A stretch of DNA of 6,660 nt, from assembly GCA_029259835.1 (NCBI GenBank), contig JAJDEL010000871.1, positions 1 to 6,660 of the forward strand, written 5' to 3'. This document shows, in pieces, positions 5,927-6,660 of the stretch (position 1 is the stretch's first letter; each line of letters opens with the position of its first letter). The translations under genes and the position numbers were made by a program. The DNA is from Planctomicrobium sp. Its GTDB lineage: Bacteria; Planctomycetota; Planctomycetia; Planctomycetales; Planctomycetaceae. The notes under the pieces were generated by a model. The model ran no database searches. It was not told where the DNA came from and saw only the letters and a program-made list of their open reading frames with translations.

Positions 5927-6660
5927 ATGACGAAGGATCAGCTACCGGGAACACCTCCCGATTCAAATCGAGTTGCGAAGGCGTTTGTTCACTTTTGTGA
6001 AGTGGTCGCAAAACTCAGGTCGCCAGAAGGGTGCCCGTGGGACCGCGTTCAGACCATGAAATCGATCAAGCCGTATACGCTCGAAGAAACCTACGAACTC
6101 CTGGAAGCGATTGATACCGACGACAATGACAATATCAAAGAGGAACTGGGAGATGTCCTCTTGCAAGTTGTTCTGGATTCCCAGATTGCAGCAGATGAAC
6201 AGAGATTTGATGTCATCAACGTGATTGATGACATCACAGAGAAGATGATTTCTCGGCATCCCCATGTGTTCGGGAATGCGGTTGCTGAAACCGCTGACGA
6301 TGTTCGCTCGCATTGGGAAAAACAAAAGGCGAAAGAAAAGTCGTCTCGCACGTCCGCTCTCGATGGAATTCCGATTGATCTACCAGCACTGGCGAAGGCG
6401 GCTGGAATTCAGAAAAAAGCGGCGCGCGTTGGGTACGATTTTCCGCACCGAGCAATGCTGTTTGACAAACTTCGTGAAGAAATCGAAGAACTCAAGGAGG
6501 AACTCGATCCAGATGGAACCATGCCAGAGATCGCAGCGGCGGTCGATATGGAACCGGTTCCGGATGTGCCTGTTGGCGATTCAGATCGACAGGAGAGAAT
6601 CGAAGAAGAACTCGGCGATGTCCTATTTGTTCTCGCGAATATCGCTCGGCGCTGGGATGT
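5927..6660 (+). CDS. mazG: Nucleoside triphosphate pyrophosphohydrolase MazG, 3' end outside window
   Basis: MazG hydrolyses (d)NTPs to NMP and pyrophosphate, cleansing abnormal nucleotides and, in E. coli, limiting the (p)ppGpp-linked stress response. The open frame gives 244 complete codons before the window edge; the family is about 260-270 residues, so little is missing beyond the insertion noted here. The first MazG domain has [14 protein letters not shown] (30-43), [14 protein letters not shown] (49-62), [12 protein letters not shown] (71-82) and SRHPHVFG (109-116), giving the metal-binding EExxE...ExxD pattern (E53, E54, E57, E73, D76). The linker [20 protein letters not shown] (144-163) is typical. 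The second domain has [10 protein letters not shown] (184-193) and [18 protein letters not shown] (226-243), but its EExxE and ExxD halves are about 39 residues apart, beyond the usual 12-28, because of an acidic, proline-containing insertion. The ATG at 5927 is the only in-frame start before the stop at 5909; no Shine-Dalgarno site is evident. Confidence 0.94.
   Translation, partial: MTKDQLPGTPPDSNRVAKAFVHFCEVVAKLRSPEGCPWDRVQTMKSIKPYTLEETYELLEAIDTDDNDNIKEELGDVLLQVVLDSQIAADEQRFDVINVIDDITEKMISRHPHVFGNAVAETADDVRSHWEKQKAKEKSSRTSALDGIPIDLPALAKAAGIQKKAARVGYDFPHRAMLFDKLREEIEELKEELDPDGTMPEIAAAVDMEPVPDVPVGDSDRQERIEEELGDVLFVLANIARRWD

Noticed and set aside
1..6660. CRISPR, tRNA/rRNA, insertion sequence, phage or defence system
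   Set aside because: No regular repeat-spacer array, cloverleaf, transposase/integrase frame or toxin-antitoxin-like pair is visible. MazG here is the housekeeping pyrophosphohydrolase and no mazEF genes are present.

Overview
The window looks like ordinary chromosomal DNA of a planctomycete, probably order Planctomycetales. The main evidence is a Tat-exported DUF1501 protein, a family greatly expanded in that phylum. Spacers carrying short GC-rich palindromes of the GGCAGGC-TCCC-GCCTGCC type, base composition near 50% GC by eye, and occasional TTG starts with weak Shine-Dalgarno sites also fit. The assignment is inference; no rRNA or taxon-specific marker is present.

Layout, left to right. 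The C-terminal third of elongation factor 4 (lepA) enters from the left edge and stops at 569. A 110-bp spacer leads to a DUF1501 gene (680-2146, TTG start), without the DUF1549/DUF1553 cytochrome partner these genes often have. A 200-bp repeat-rich spacer follows, ending in a TATAAT box. Next come a PabA/TrpG-type glutamine amidotransferase (2372-3055) and an ArsB/NhaD-type membrane permease (3140-4567). A Nudix (MutT-like) hydrolase runs on the minus strand (4591-5007), converging on the permease with only 23 bp between stop codons. It diverges from a phytanoyl-CoA dioxygenase (PhyH)-family gene (5110-5898). A mazG gene starts 28 bp downstream of phyH and runs off the right edge.

Most genes are housekeeping or physiological: translation, folate or tryptophan amidotransfer, ion transport and nucleotide-pool sanitation. 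The one grouping that hints at a shared theme is Nudix, PhyH and MazG, where two NTP pyrophosphohydrolase families flank a non-heme iron oxygenase, with phyH and mazG probably co-transcribed. I see no tRNA, rRNA, CRISPR, transposase, integrase or phage gene and no convincing new multi-gene system. The best leads are small: an inverted repeat whose right arm covers a possible ribosome binding site of the permease, non-canonical residues at its substrate-site motifs, an insertion inside the second MazG domain, and the repeat mosaic at 2160-2310.
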